Shown: piece after piece, positions 1 through 10,595 of the stretch | Layout: every line of letters starts with the position of its first letter | How positions within the stretch are numbered: the stretch's first letter is position 1 | DNA from: Streptomyces pacificus | Lineage (GTDB): Bacteria > Actinomycetota > Actinomycetes > Streptomycetales > Streptomycetaceae | Direction: 5' to 3' | DNA length: 64,000 nucleotides | Assembly: GCF_011766325.1 (NCBI RefSeq) | Contig: NZ_BLLG01000005.1 | Coordinates: 434,001-498,000, forward strand | Program-made: the position numbers and the translations under genes | Notes under the pieces: model-generated | The model's input: only the letters and a program-made list of their open reading frames with translations | The model's database searches: none | Told to the model about the DNA's origin: nothing

Positions 1-410
1 TGGGCTCCCGGGGTACGGCCGATTTCGGCGCGCACGGAGCCGGCCACGCCGCACTGCTCGCCGCCACCGGGATCGTCACCGCCGTGCCGCTGATCTGCTT
101 CGGCGCGGCCGCGATCCGGGTTCCGCTGTCGACACTGGGTCTGCTGCAGTACCTCGCACCGGTGTTCCAGTTCCTGCTGGGCGTCCTCTACTTCCACGAG
201 GCCATGCCCGCCGAGCGGTGGGCGGGCTTCTCGCTGGTCTGGCTGGCGTTGACCATCCTCACCTGGGACGCGCTGCGCAACGCCAGGCGGGTCCGGGCGG
301 AGGCGGCGCGGCTGGCCACCGCGGCGCGCGCCGCGGCCGCGGTCTCGACACCCGACACACCGGCGGCTCCGGAGGCGGCGTCCGGGCGGCACCCCGAGCC
401 CGCCGCCTGA
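1..410 (+). CDS. RarD/EamA-type membrane transporter, C-terminal part
   Basis: The gene enters from the left edge, so only the last ~136 codons are visible (reading frame starts at base 3, TGA at 408-410). The protein shows two hydrophobic membrane segments with the LGLLQYLAPVFQFLLGV stretch typical of the last EamA repeat of RarD-like drug/metabolite transporters. A charged, alanine- and proline-rich cytoplasmic tail of about 60 residues follows. Known members export small metabolites, and RarD was named from chloramphenicol phenotypes. The substrate here cannot be read from the sequence. Family assignment is fairly secure, function is not. Confidence 0.75.
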   Translation, partial: GSRGTADFGAHGAGHAALLAATGIVTAVPLICFGAAAIRVPLSTLGLLQYLAPVFQFLLGVLYFHEAMPAERWAGFSLVWLALTILTWDALRNARRVRAEAARLATAARAAAAVSTPDTPAAPEAASGRHPEPAA

Positions 411-2217
<1,807 letters not shown>

Positions 2218-2246
2218 GACCGCAAGCTCCGGACCCACCCCCCACG

Positions 2247-2284
2247 GGCCGCATGCGCACGCGACACCGCGTGCGCATGCGGCC
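2247..2284. terminator. Perfect 17-bp hairpin between convergent genes
   Basis: The left arm 2247-2263 and right arm 2268-2284 are perfectly complementary, with the 4-base loop ACAC. A short T run follows on the plus strand. It lies 30 bases after the M28 stop and faces the convergent LolA-like gene, so it can serve as a terminator for the peptidase and possibly for both genes. Confidence 0.75.
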
Positions 2285-2291
2285 GTTTCCG

Positions 2292-2327
2292 TACCGCCAA
2301 TACCGCCAATACCGCTGATACCGCCGA
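2292..2327. repeat. 9-bp tandem repeat (taccgccaa)
   Basis: Four head-to-tail copies of a 9-bp unit: two identical taccgccaa, then taccgctga and taccgccga. They lie in the gap between the M28 hairpin and the LolA-like gene. No coding role is seen. Confidence 0.7.
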
Positions 2328-2380
2328 TACCGGCACCGCGCCCTCACACCGCGGCGCTGTCCGTGCGTGCACCGGCCGTC

Positions 2381-3664
2381 CTACCTCGCCGCGTTCGCCG
2401 TGTTCGCCGCGTTCGCCGCCCCGACGAGGGCATCCCGTGTGACCGCGCCGACATAGAGCGTGCCGTCGTCGGTTATCAGCGCGTTGACCAGGCGGGTCTT
2501 GTAGACCGTGCCGGTACCGAAATCGCCCTTCACCCGGTCGCCGAAGGACTCCAGGAAGCTCCGGGCCTCCGGCGGGGCGTCGCCCGGCTCCGGAGCGACG
2601 GTACCCCCGCCGCCGGGAGCCGTGATCTGGGCGATGGCCGTCCAGCCCTCGCCGATGACGTCGACCCCCTGGCCGTCCTCACCGACGGGCCCCAGGCCCT
2701 CGATGGCTTTCAGGCCCTTCAGGCCCTCAAGCCCTCCCAGCCCCACGCCGTGCTCCGGCGCCCCCTGCTCCCCTCCGTCGAGCTCATCCGCCTCGATCAC
2801 CTTCGCGCCCTCCGGCGGGGTGAACTCGAAGGTCGACGCGGCCGGCCGGGAGAAGTCGACCTTGGTGAAGCCCGCGTCGACCACGGCCTTTCCGCCGCCG
2901 CTCGGCAGCAGGGTGAACTTCAGCGGCACCCCGTTCTCGGCGTCCACCGCGATCCTGACGGAGCCGACGGTCGAGCCGCTCTGCTCGGGCTTCACCAGCA
3001 ACCGGTAGGCGTCACGGCCGGCGATCCTGGCCGTGCCGTCGACGGTCACCGAGGTGGTGTCGCCCGCGGCCTTCAGCACCTCGTCGGCGAACTCCTTCGG
3101 GGTGGTGGGCGGCTCCGGCAGGGCCGGGCGCTCGCGCTCTGCGGCCGCACCGGCGCCCCCGCCGTGGTAGACCTCGCCGGACTCGCTGCCGTAGGCCCAG
3201 ACATCGTCGCCGTTGCGGAGCACGCTGTACTCCGCGGCGTCGTCGAGGACCGACAGCTTCTGGCGTTCCGGGCCGTCGACCGCGACCCGCAGCGTGTGGG
3301 TGCCGGACGCCAGCTCCATCAGCCTGGCGTCAGGCGCGGCGGACGAGCCGCCCGCGCCGGGCACGAGTCCGTCCGCGGCGTCCCCGACCAGCCCGGCGAG
3401 CGACGGCAGACCGAGGTCGGTACTGATTCTGACCGTCCCGGACAGCTGCTCCGCGTCCGACGCGGCGATCTTCGCTATCAGTTCCCGGGCCGTGACCTCC
3501 GGCAGTTCGGGGTCACCGGACACGGCGAGCGCGGGAACGAGCCCGATAGTCGCCGCGGCGACCCCCGCCACCGCGACCGGGACCGCGTAGCGCCCCGCCC
3601 TCCGGCGGACGGCGCTGCCCTCCCCCGCCTCCTCGGTGGTTCGTGCGGTGTCGTTCGGTGCCAT
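2381..3664 (-). CDS. LolA-like membrane-anchored or secreted protein
   Basis: A 427-residue protein with a basic N-terminus, one hydrophobic segment (about residues 25-48, signal anchor or signal peptide) and an extracellular part. The first half has the fold pattern of LolA/DUF2092 lipoprotein-carrier-like domains (predicted beta strands with LSGTVRISTDLGLPSLAGL near the start). A Gly/Glu/Leu-rich linker follows, then a C-terminal part ending in an Ala/Asn repeat. The ATG at 3664 is preferred over a start 18 codons upstream because it places the basic and hydrophobic regions normally. Streptomycetes have no outer membrane, so a classical Lol role is unlikely. Binding of a lipid or lipoprotein at the membrane surface is an inference. 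It is transcribed in the same direction as the polyprenyl synthase, 297 bases downstream. Confidence 0.7.
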   Translation of the reverse strand: MAPNDTARTTEEAGEGSAVRRRAGRYAVPVAVAGVAAATIGLVPALAVSGDPELPEVTARELIAKIAASDAEQLSGTVRISTDLGLPSLAGLVGDAADGLVPGAGGSSAAPDARLMELASGTHTLRVAVDGPERQKLSVLDDAAEYSVLRNGDDVWAYGSESGEVYHGGGAGAAAERERPALPEPPTTPKEFADEVLKAAGDTTSVTVDGTARIAGRDAYRLLVKPEQSGSTVGSVRIAVDAENGVPLKFTLLPSGGGKAVVDAGFTKVDFSRPAASTFEFTPPEGAKVIEADELDGGEQGAPEHGVGLGGLEGLKGLKAIEGLGPVGEDGQGVDVIGEGWTAIAQITAPGGGGTVAPEPGDAPPEARSFLESFGDRVKGDFGTGTVYKTRLVNALITDDGTLYVGAVTRDALVGAANAANTANAAR

Positions 3665-3961
3665 GGTGTGCCCTACCTCCGTGATCGGCGGCGTCGTCCG
3701 TCCAGTGCACGAGTCCACCCCGCGCCGCCATACTCACCCTCTGCGGTTGCATCGGTGAGGAGTGGTTGCCGTCCATCCGACCACAGCACGCCGCTCTGCG
3801 CGTCAGCCCCGGGGGCCAACTCCGCGTACTGCTGCGGTATGACCCCGGGGCCGGTTCGGGCACCATTCCACTAGGGGTCGGGAGGTCGATGCGGCGCCCC
3901 GCGCGGCGGCAGCCGCACACCCGGCCGGCGACGGCGCGGGGCCGGCCCCGCGGCCAGGGCG

Positions 3962-4972
3962 TCAGCCCGCGCGGTGGACCACCGCGTCGCACAGCTCCTC
4001 TAGCGCGGCCCTGGCGGTGCACTCGGGGAGCGCCGTCAGCTTCGCGCGGGCCTCCTGCGCCGAGCGCACCGTGTCCCGCCTGGCCTGCGCCAGAGCGGAA
4101 TGGGCCCGCAGCCGCGCCAGCGCTTCCGCGTGCCGGCCGTCATCCGTGAGATCACCGGAGAGCAACTCGACCAGCTCCAGGTCCTCCCGCCGGCCGTGTG
4201 CGGCCGCCTGCTCACGAAGCCGGAGCACGGGGAGGGTGGCGACGCCCTCGCGCAGATCGGTGCCGGGGGTCTTGCCGGACTCGTGGAAGTCGGACGCGAT
4301 GTCGAGGACGTCGTCGGCGAGCTGGAAGGCGACGCCGAGGCGCTCGCCGTACTGGGTGAGGACGTCGGTGATCCGCTCGTCGGCGCCCGACATCATGGCC
4401 CCGAACCGGCAGGAGACGGCGACGAGCGACCCCGTCTTGCCGCGCAGCACGTCCAGGTAGTGCTCCACCGGGTCCCGGCCGTCGCGCGGACCCGCCGTCT
4501 CCAGGATCTGGCCGGTCACCAGGCGCTCGAACGCCTCGGCCTGGATGCGGACGGCCTCGGGGCCGAGATCAGCCAGGATGTGCGAGGCGCGGGCGAAGAG
4601 GAAGTCGCCGGTGAGGACGGCGAGGGAGTTCCCCCAGCGCGCGTTGGCGCTGGGCACTCCGCGCCGCACCTCGGCCTCGTCCATCACGTCGTCGTGGTAG
4701 AGCGTCGCCAGGTGGGTCAGCTCGACGACCACGGCCGAGGGCACCACACCCGAGGCATCGGGGTCGCCGAACTGGGCCGCCAGCATCACCAGGAGCGGCC
4801 GGAACCGCTTCCCGCCGGCCCGGACGAGGTGCTGCGCAGCCTCCGTGATGAAGGGCACCTCGCTCTTGGTGGCGTCGAGAAGCCCCGACTCCACGGCCGC
4901 CAATCCGGCCTGGACATCGGCCTCAAGAGCCTGGTCCCGCACGCTCAGCCCGAACGGCCCGACGACGGTCAC
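3962..4972 (-). CDS. Long-chain polyprenyl diphosphate synthase
   Basis: A 336-residue trans-isoprenyl diphosphate synthase that condenses isopentenyl diphosphate onto an allylic primer. Seen: GGKRFRP at 53-59, the first Asp-rich motif DDVMD at 94-98, and the second, DDVLD, at 220-224. The residue five places before the first motif is Ala (A89), not an aromatic. In this family that points to a long product rather than farnesyl or geranylgeranyl diphosphate. The GTG start at 4972 has AGGAG eight bases upstream. With complex I and the mqn genes in the same window, the likely role is the menaquinone side chain. Exact chain length is not readable. Confidence 0.88.
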   Translation of the reverse strand: MTVVGPFGLSVRDQALEADVQAGLAAVESGLLDATKSEVPFITEAAQHLVRAGGKRFRPLLVMLAAQFGDPDASGVVPSAVVVELTHLATLYHDDVMDEAEVRRGVPSANARWGNSLAVLTGDFLFARASHILADLGPEAVRIQAEAFERLVTGQILETAGPRDGRDPVEHYLDVLRGKTGSLVAVSCRFGAMMSGADERITDVLTQYGERLGVAFQLADDVLDIASDFHESGKTPGTDLREGVATLPVLRLREQAAAHGRREDLELVELLSGDLTDDGRHAEALARLRAHSALAQARRDTVRSAQEARAKLTALPECTARAALEELCDAVVHRAG

Positions 4973-5005
4973 GAGAGGTACTCCTGTCTGCTGACGATCA
5001 CACGG

Positions 5006-5034
5006 ATTGTCGATGTGTCGCTGCTCCCACTCAA
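5006..5034 (-). promoter_or_regulatory. Candidate promoter of polyprenyl synthase
   Basis: On the minus strand a TTGAGT hexamer (5034-5029) is separated by 17 bases from GACAAT (5011-5006), about 35 bases upstream of the GTG. Both hexamers are four-of-six matches to the vegetative consensus. Sequence inspection only. Confidence 0.35.
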
Positions 5035-5437
5035 GTCAGCGTATCCGGTCGCCTTTCGATCACCATGGGCGCCTTCCCGCCTCCCCGGTATGTTCTTGAT
5101 CAGCCGATAGGACTGGGCTTGGGCTCCTTGTCCGGACTCCCGATCGTGCCCGCGGGAGCGGGCGTGAACAGGCCGGCGGAACGCTGCCGCCCTTCCCTGC
5201 CGCCGGGCGGTGCGGGCCCCGCAGCAGCGCGCCGGATCCACCGTGGACCGCCGTCATCGCGATCGGCACCGGCGACCCGCACGGGTCCCGCGCGGACGGC
5301 ATCCGGGCCCCGCAGGGAGGACTGCCGAGGGCCCGGGCGGCACGGCCGTGGAGCGGCCGTGGAGCGGCCGACGCCCGGGCAGCGCCTTCTGCCGTACGGC
5401 GGACCGGGGCCGGCCCGCCCCCGGTCCCCGAGCGGCC

Positions 5438-5467
5438 CTGACGCCGGCTGCACACTCCACGTAACGT
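5438..5467 (+). promoter_or_regulatory. Candidate promoter of fah
   Basis: CTGACG (5438-5443), an 18-base spacer and TAACGT (5462-5467) lie 35 bases upstream of the fumarylacetoacetase ATG, giving a short leader. The -10 fits the actinobacterial TAnnnT form. Confidence 0.35.
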
Positions 5468-5502
5468 GTCCTCGACACCCGTGGAAAGCGAGGCAAGCAC
5501 CG

Positions 5503-6732
5503 ATGCCCGAGCAGAGCCCGCTCGATCTGGCCGAGGGCGACCCCTTCGGCCCGCACAACCTCCCGTACGGCGTCTTCACCACGGCGGACGAGCCGGGCCG
5601 GCGCCGGCTCGGGGTCCGGATCGGCGGCCATGTGCTCGACGCGGGAGCCGCGGCGCAGACCCTCGGCTCCCCCTACGCGGCGCTGCTCGCACAGCCCGGT
5701 CTCGGCCCGCTGCTCGCGGCCGGCCGCACCGCCTGGCGGGACGTGCGCCGGGCGCTCACCGCCTGGGTGACGGTGCCGGCCCACCGCCAGGACATCGAGC
5801 CGCTGCTCCACCCGCTGGGGTCGGTGGCCCTCCACCTCCCCTACGAGGTCGCCGACTATGTGGACTTCTACGCCAGCGAGCACCACGCCACCAACGTCGG
5901 CCGCATCTTCCGGCCGGACGGCGAGCCGCTCACACCCAACTGGAAGCACCTGCCGATCGGTTACCACGGACGCTCGGGAACCGTCGTCGTGTCCGGGACA
6001 GAGGTGATCCGCCCGTCCGGGCAGCGCAAGGCCCCCGGCGACGCGGCCCCCGTCTTCGGCCCGTCGGTCAAACTGGACATCGAGGCGGAGGTCGGCTTCG
6101 TCGTCGGCACCCCGTCCGAGCTGGGCCGGCCCGTCCCGCTCTCCGGTTTCCGAGACCACGTCTTCGGCCTGCAGCTGCTCAACGACTGGTCCGCCCGCGA
6201 CATCCAGGCCTGGGAGTATGTGCCGCTCGGCCCGTTCCTCGGCAAGTCGTTCGCCACGTCCGTTGCAGCCTGGGTCACCCCGCTGGAGGCCCTCGACGCG
6301 GCCCGGGTCTCCCCGCCCGCCCGGGACTTCGGCCTGCTGCCGTACCTCGACGACTCGGGTGACGAGGAGCCGGGCGGCTTCGACCTGCGCATCTCCGTCG
6401 CCGTCAACGGTCGGATCGTGTCCGAGCCGCCGTTCGCCACCATGTACTGGACCGCGGCCCAGCAACTGGCCCATATGACCGTCAACGGTGCCTCGCTGCG
6501 CACCGGGGACCTCTACGGCTCCGGCACGGTCAGCGGTCCCGACGTGCACCAGCGCGGCTCGCTCCTCGAACTCACCTGGAACGGCCGTGAGCCGCTCGAG
6601 CTGCCGGACGGGAAGCGGACGTTCCTGGAGGACGGGGACGAGGTCACCGTCACCGCGTGGGCACCCGGCGCGGACGGCGTCAGGGTCGGCCTCGGCGAGG
6701 TCACCGGCCGGATCACGCCCGCCGTGGGCTGA
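5503..6732 (+). CDS. fahA: Fumarylacetoacetase
   Basis: A 409-residue enzyme for the last step of tyrosine/homogentisate breakdown: 4-fumarylacetoacetate plus water gives fumarate and acetoacetate. All active-site landmarks are visible with the spacing of the mouse enzyme: D121 and H128 (metal ligand and general base), E194 and E196, and D228. Conserved blocks such as DFYASEHHATNVG, NWKHLPIGYHGRSGT and LLNDWSARDIQAWEY are intact. The ATG at 5503 is chosen because the FAH N-terminal domain begins here and a purine-rich stretch (aaagcgagg) lies about ten bases upstream. The frame is open further upstream without similarity. It is monocistronic. No homogentisate dioxygenase is in the window. Confidence 0.95.
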   Translation: MPEQSPLDLAEGDPFGPHNLPYGVFTTADEPGRRRLGVRIGGHVLDAGAAAQTLGSPYAALLAQPGLGPLLAAGRTAWRDVRRALTAWVTVPAHRQDIEPLLHPLGSVALHLPYEVADYVDFYASEHHATNVGRIFRPDGEPLTPNWKHLPIGYHGRSGTVVVSGTEVIRPSGQRKAPGDAAPVFGPSVKLDIEAEVGFVVGTPSELGRPVPLSGFRDHVFGLQLLNDWSARDIQAWEYVPLGPFLGKSFATSVAAWVTPLEALDAARVSPPARDFGLLPYLDDSGDEEPGGFDLRISVAVNGRIVSEPPFATMYWTAAQQLAHMTVNGASLRTGDLYGSGTVSGPDVHQRGSLLELTWNGREPLELPDGKRTFLEDGDEVTVTAWAPGADGVRVGLGEVTGRITPAVG

Positions 6733-6872
6733 CAGCGGGCCCTTCCGCGCAGGCGCGCTTCGGCGGGCCCCTGTGAACGGCCGAGGCCCTGCCCGGGCCG
6801 GCGGAGCGGCCCGCTACCCGGGCGCGGCCGGCCGGGCCGGCGTCCCCGGATCCCGCCCCGCTTCGGAGTCCG

Positions 6873-7022
6873 TCAGCTCGTGTCGTCACCGATGCGCTCG
6901 CCCTCGGCCTGGGACGGTGTGGTCCGGTCGACGTCGGGGTGCTGCTCCTCCGTCGATTCCCGGTCTTCTCCCTCGGCCTGCGAGGGCGTGGTGTACTCGG
7001 GCTCCTGGTATTGGTCGATCAT
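6873..7022 (-). CDS. 49-residue acidic protein with two TTPSQAEGE repeats
   Basis: Not recognised by name. The 49-residue product is hydrophilic, acidic, cysteine-free and has no membrane segment, so it is probably disordered. It contains two identical nonapeptides, TTPSQAEGE, at residues 11-19 and 34-42, separated by a Glu/Asp-rich spacer. An unusually strong ribosome binding site (GAGGAGG, about six bases before ATG) supports translation. It lies just downstream of the nuo terminator hairpin, is read in the same direction as nuo, and converges with fah. Function unknown; no claim is made about complex I. Confidence 0.7.
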   Translation of the reverse strand: MIDQYQEPEYTTPSQAEGEDRESTEEQHPDVDRTTPSQAEGERIGDDTS

Positions 7023-7141
7023 GACGTTCCTCCTCGACCGACTCGGCCGACGGCCTCGCCCTATCACCGAGCGTAGTCCTTTCCGGGCGGCCCGGCCGTG
7101 CGGACCGACGGGGGCCGACGGGGCCGGTCCAGGACGGCGCG

Positions 7142-7174
7142 GGCCGGTGGCGGGAGCACCTCCCGCCACCGGCC
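7142..7174 (-). terminator. nuo operon terminator hairpin
   Basis: A perfect 15-bp stem (7142-7156 with 7160-7174) closed by a 3-base loop lies 140 bases after the nuoN stop. No T run follows on the minus strand, which is usual for streptomycete hairpin terminators. It separates the complex I operon from the small repeat-protein gene. Confidence 0.7.
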
Positions 7175-7315
7175 GCCCGCGGGCCACCGGCGTGGCCGCT
7201 CGCGGTGGAGCGGATGCCCGGTGCCCTCCGGGGGATGCCGTCGGCGACGGGATCCCTGTCGGAGGGCGCCGGGCCCTCGGGCCGGGTGGGAGAGGAACCC
7301 CCGCAGCACCGCCGC

Positions 7316-8965
7316 CTACCGCACGAACACGCTCGCCTGACCCGCCAGATCCAGGAAGTACTGGGGGGCGACTCCGAGCACCAGGGTGACCGCGACACCG
7401 ACCGCGATCGTCGTCATCGTCAGCGGTGACGGAACGGCGACCGTCGGGCCCTCCGGCCTCGGCTCGCTGAAGAACATCAGCACGATCACCCGGATATAGA
7501 AGAACGCGGCGATCGCGGAGGAGATCACGCCGATCACGACCAGCGTTCCGGCGCCTCCCTCCGCCGCCGCCCGGAACACGGCGAACTTTCCGGAGAAGCC
7601 CGAGGTCAGCGGGATCCCGGCGAAGGCCAGCAGAAACACCGCGAAGACCGCCGCCACCAGCGGCGACCGCCTGCCGAGACCGGCCCACTTGGACAGGTGG
7701 GTGGCCTCCCCGCCCGCGTCGCGCACCAGCGTGACCACGGCGAACGCGCCGATGGTGACGAAGGAGTACGCCAGCAGATAGAAGAGCACCGACGAGATGC
7801 CTTCCGGAGTCGCCGCGATGACACCGGCGAGGATGAAGCCGGCGTGCGCGATCGAGGAGTACGCCAGTAGGCGCTTGATGTCGGTCTGGGTGATGGCGAC
7901 GATCGCCCCGCCCAGCATGGTGACGATGGCGATCGCCCACATGACCGGCCGCCAGTCCCAGCTCAGCCCGGGCAGCACCACATAGAGCAGCCGGAGCAGT
8001 GCGCCGAACGCCGCGACCTTGGTGGCCGCCGCCATGAACCCGGTGACCGGGGTGGGCGCGCCCTGGTAGACGTCCGGGGTCCACATGTGGAACGGCACAG
8101 CGCCGACCTTGAAGAGCAGCCCCATGAGGAGCATGGCTCCGCCGATCAGCAGCAGTGCGTCGTTGCCCATGGTGGCGGCGAGCGCCGGGTCGATGGTCTG
8201 CACGGTGCCGTCGACCACGTCGGCGATGCGCGCGTAGGCGACCGAGCCCGCGTAGCCGTACACCAGGGCGATGCCGAAGAGGAAGAAAGCGGAGGAGAAG
8301 GCCCCGAGGAGGAAGTACTTCACCGCGGCCTCCTGCGACATCAGCCGTTTGCGGCGGGCCAGTGCGCACAGCAGGTAGAGCGGGAGGGAGAAGACCTCCA
8401 GTGCGATGAACAGCGTCAGCAGGTCGTTGGCCGCGGGGAAGACGAGCATGCCCGCCACGGCGAAGAGGGCCAGCGGGAACACCTCGGTGGTGGTGAACCC
8501 GGCCTTGACCGCGGCCTTCTCGCTGTCGCTGCCCGGTACGGAGGCGGCCTGTGCGGCGAAGGAGTCGACGCGCCTGCCGTCCGCCGAGGGGTCCAGCCGC
8601 CGCTCGGCGAAGGTGAAGACCGAGACCAGCGCAGCCAGCAGGATCGTGCCCTGCAGGAACAGGGCAGGTCCGTCGACCGCGATGGCGCCCATCGCCGCGA
8701 TGCCCGCCCTGGTCGTGCCGTAGCCCCCGGCGGCCAGGCCGAGGACCGCGGCGAACGCGGCGGTCAGCGCGACGACGGCGAGGAACATCTGGGTGTGGTG
8801 GCGGCTCCTGCGCGGGACGAGGACTTCGACCAGCACACCGAGGATCGCCGCACCGAACACGATGATCATCGGCGCGAGTTGTGCGTACTCGATGTGCGGG
8901 GCCTGGATCTTGTCCAGCGGCTGGGCCGCCGTGATCCACAGGCTGTGGACAGCTGTCGTGCTCAC
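7316..8965 (-). CDS. nuoN: NADH-quinone oxidoreductase subunit N
   Basis: A 549-residue integral membrane, antiporter-like subunit of complex I and one of the proton-pumping modules in the membrane arm. About 14 hydrophobic segments are visible, with the Proton_antipo_M core (LLFKVGAVPFHMWTPDVYQG and ALLAYSSIAHAGF-type stretches). It starts at GTG 8965, whose GTGA overlaps the nuoM stop, indicating translational coupling. It is the last gene of the operon and is followed by a hairpin. Length is slightly above the E. coli protein, as usual in actinobacteria. Confidence 0.95.
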   Translation of the reverse strand: MSTTAVHSLWITAAQPLDKIQAPHIEYAQLAPMIIVFGAAILGVLVEVLVPRRSRHHTQMFLAVVALTAAFAAVLGLAAGGYGTTRAGIAAMGAIAVDGPALFLQGTILLAALVSVFTFAERRLDPSADGRRVDSFAAQAASVPGSDSEKAAVKAGFTTTEVFPLALFAVAGMLVFPAANDLLTLFIALEVFSLPLYLLCALARRKRLMSQEAAVKYFLLGAFSSAFFLFGIALVYGYAGSVAYARIADVVDGTVQTIDPALAATMGNDALLLIGGAMLLMGLLFKVGAVPFHMWTPDVYQGAPTPVTGFMAAATKVAAFGALLRLLYVVLPGLSWDWRPVMWAIAIVTMLGGAIVAITQTDIKRLLAYSSIAHAGFILAGVIAATPEGISSVLFYLLAYSFVTIGAFAVVTLVRDAGGEATHLSKWAGLGRRSPLVAAVFAVFLLAFAGIPLTSGFSGKFAVFRAAAEGGAGTLVVIGVISSAIAAFFYIRVIVLMFFSEPRPEGPTVAVPSPLTMTTIAVGVAVTLVLGVAPQYFLDLAGQASVFVR

Positions 8966-10590
8966 TGGGCCGCCTCCACCTCGGGCCGGGGGTCCTTCTG
9001 CCGGACGTCGGACATGGTGTGCTCGACGGCCGGGTTGACGATGTCCGTCAGCGGCTTCGGATAGACGCCGAGGAAGATCAGCAGTGCGATGAGCGGGGTG
9101 ACCACCACCAGTTCGCGCAGCCGCAGATCGGGCAGGGTCCGCACCTCCTCCTTCACCGGTCCGGTCATGGTCCGCTGGTACAGCACCAGCGTGTAGAGCG
9201 CGGCGAGCACGATGCCGAGGGTCGCGATGACCCCGACCACCGGGTAGCGCGTGAACGTCCCGACGAGGACCAGGAACTCGCTGACGAACGGCGCGAGTCC
9301 CGGAAGCGACAGGGTCGCCAGGCCGCCGATCAGGAAGGTGCCGGCGAGGACCGGCGCGACCTTCTGCACTCCTCCGTAGTCGGCGATGAGCCGGGAGCCG
9401 CGCCGCGAGATCAGGAAGCCGGCCACCAGCATCAGCGCGGCGGTCGAGATCCCGTGGTTGACCATGTAGAGCGTGGACCCCGACTGGCCCTGGGTGGTCA
9501 TCGCGAAGATGCCCATGACGATGAAGCCGAAGTGGGAGATCGACGCATAGGCGATCAGGCGCTTGATGTCGCGCTGACCGACGGCGAGCAGCGCACCGTA
9601 GACGATGCTGACCAGTGCCAGGCCCAGGATCACCGGAGTCGCCCACGCGGAGGCCTCGGGGAACAGCCCGAGGCAGAAGCGCAGCATGGCGAACGTGCCG
9701 ACCTTGTCGACCACCGCGGTGATCAGCACGGCGACCGGAGCGGTCGACTCGCCCATCGCGTTGGGAAGCCAGGTGTGCAGCGGCCACAGCGGTGCCTTCA
9801 CCGCGAAGGCGAAGAAGAAGCCGAGGAACAGCAGCCGTTCGATGGTGGCCGCCATCTCCAGCGTGCCGTCCGCGCGGGCCGCGGCGATCTCCGTCAGCGA
9901 GAAGTTCCCCGCGACCACGTACAGCCCGATGACCGCGGCCAGCATGATGAGGCCGCCGACCAGGTTGTACAGGAGGAACTTCACCGCGGCGTAGGAGCGC
10001 TGGGCCGCCGCGTGCTCGTCGCTGCCCGCGTGGGCGCGGTCCCCGAAGCCGCCGATGAGGAAGTACATCGGGATGAGCATGGCCTCGAAGAGGATGTAGA
10101 AGAGGAAGACGTCGGTGGCCTCGAAGGAGAGGATCACCATCGCCTCGACCGAGAGGATCAGGGCGAAGAAGCCCTGGGTCGGCCGCCACCGGTAGTGCTT
10201 CGCCCCGGCGGGGGTGCCGCCGGAGCCGGGTGCGGCACCCCCGAGGCCGGGGGCGGCGTCAGGAGCGGGGTCGGCGTCGTTCCAGCCGGCCAGGATGATG
10301 AACGGGATCAGCACGGCGGTCAGCGCGATCAGCGCCACCGCGATGCCGTCCACGCCCAGTTCGTAGCGGACCCCGAAGTCCGCGATCCAGGCGTGGGATT
10401 CGGTGAGCTGGTAGCGCTCGCCTCCGGGCTCGAACCGGACGGCGATCACCGCCGCCAGCGCGAGCGTGCCCAGGGAGACCAGCAGGGCCAGCCACTTGGC
10501 CGCGGTGCGCCGGCCGGCGGGGACGGCGGCGGTGGCGATCGCGCCGAGTGCCGGGAGCGCCGCCGCCGCGGTGAGGAGCGGGAAGGACAT
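8962..10590 (-). CDS. nuoM: NADH-quinone oxidoreductase subunit M
   Basis: A 542-residue antiporter-like proton-pumping subunit of the complex I membrane arm. The middle has the conserved LPLHTWLPNAMGE-like stretch (PLWPLHTWLPNAMGES). A flexible Gly/Ala/Pro-rich insertion at residues 104-131, after the third membrane segment, is unlike the E. coli protein and looks like a cytoplasmic or surface linker. The start at ATG 10590 lies five bases after the nuoL stop. The end overlaps nuoN by four bases. Confidence 0.95.
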   Translation of the reverse strand: MSFPLLTAAAALPALGAIATAAVPAGRRTAAKWLALLVSLGTLALAAVIAVRFEPGGERYQLTESHAWIADFGVRYELGVDGIAVALIALTAVLIPFIILAGWNDADPAPDAAPGLGGAAPGSGGTPAGAKHYRWRPTQGFFALILSVEAMVILSFEATDVFLFYILFEAMLIPMYFLIGGFGDRAHAGSDEHAAAQRSYAAVKFLLYNLVGGLIMLAAVIGLYVVAGNFSLTEIAAARADGTLEMAATIERLLFLGFFFAFAVKAPLWPLHTWLPNAMGESTAPVAVLITAVVDKVGTFAMLRFCLGLFPEASAWATPVILGLALVSIVYGALLAVGQRDIKRLIAYASISHFGFIVMGIFAMTTQGQSGSTLYMVNHGISTAALMLVAGFLISRRGSRLIADYGGVQKVAPVLAGTFLIGGLATLSLPGLAPFVSEFLVLVGTFTRYPVVGVIATLGIVLAALYTLVLYQRTMTGPVKEEVRTLPDLRLRELVVVTPLIALLIFLGVYPKPLTDIVNPAVEHTMSDVRQKDPRPEVEAAQ

Positions 10591-10595
10591 GTCGG

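Larger units (their letters stand above)
4973..5502. other. Divergent intergenic region, polyprenyl synthase and fah
   Basis: 530 bases without a supported gene. The left third holds a candidate leftward promoter for the polyprenyl synthase and the right end a candidate rightward promoter for fah. The middle (about 5130-5430) is very GC-rich, with several open frames that I regard as composition artefacts. Confidence 0.5.

Noticed and set aside
2292..2327. CRISPR-like array
   Set aside because: The 9-bp units here, and the 16-bp units at 27354-27401, are contiguous tandem repeats without spacers, and no cas gene is in the window.
7023..8939. N-terminal extension of the 49-residue protein through nuoN
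   Set aside because: The frame is open far upstream but antisense-like in composition and would cross the nuoN gene and its hairpin; the strong ribosome site fixes the start at 7022.
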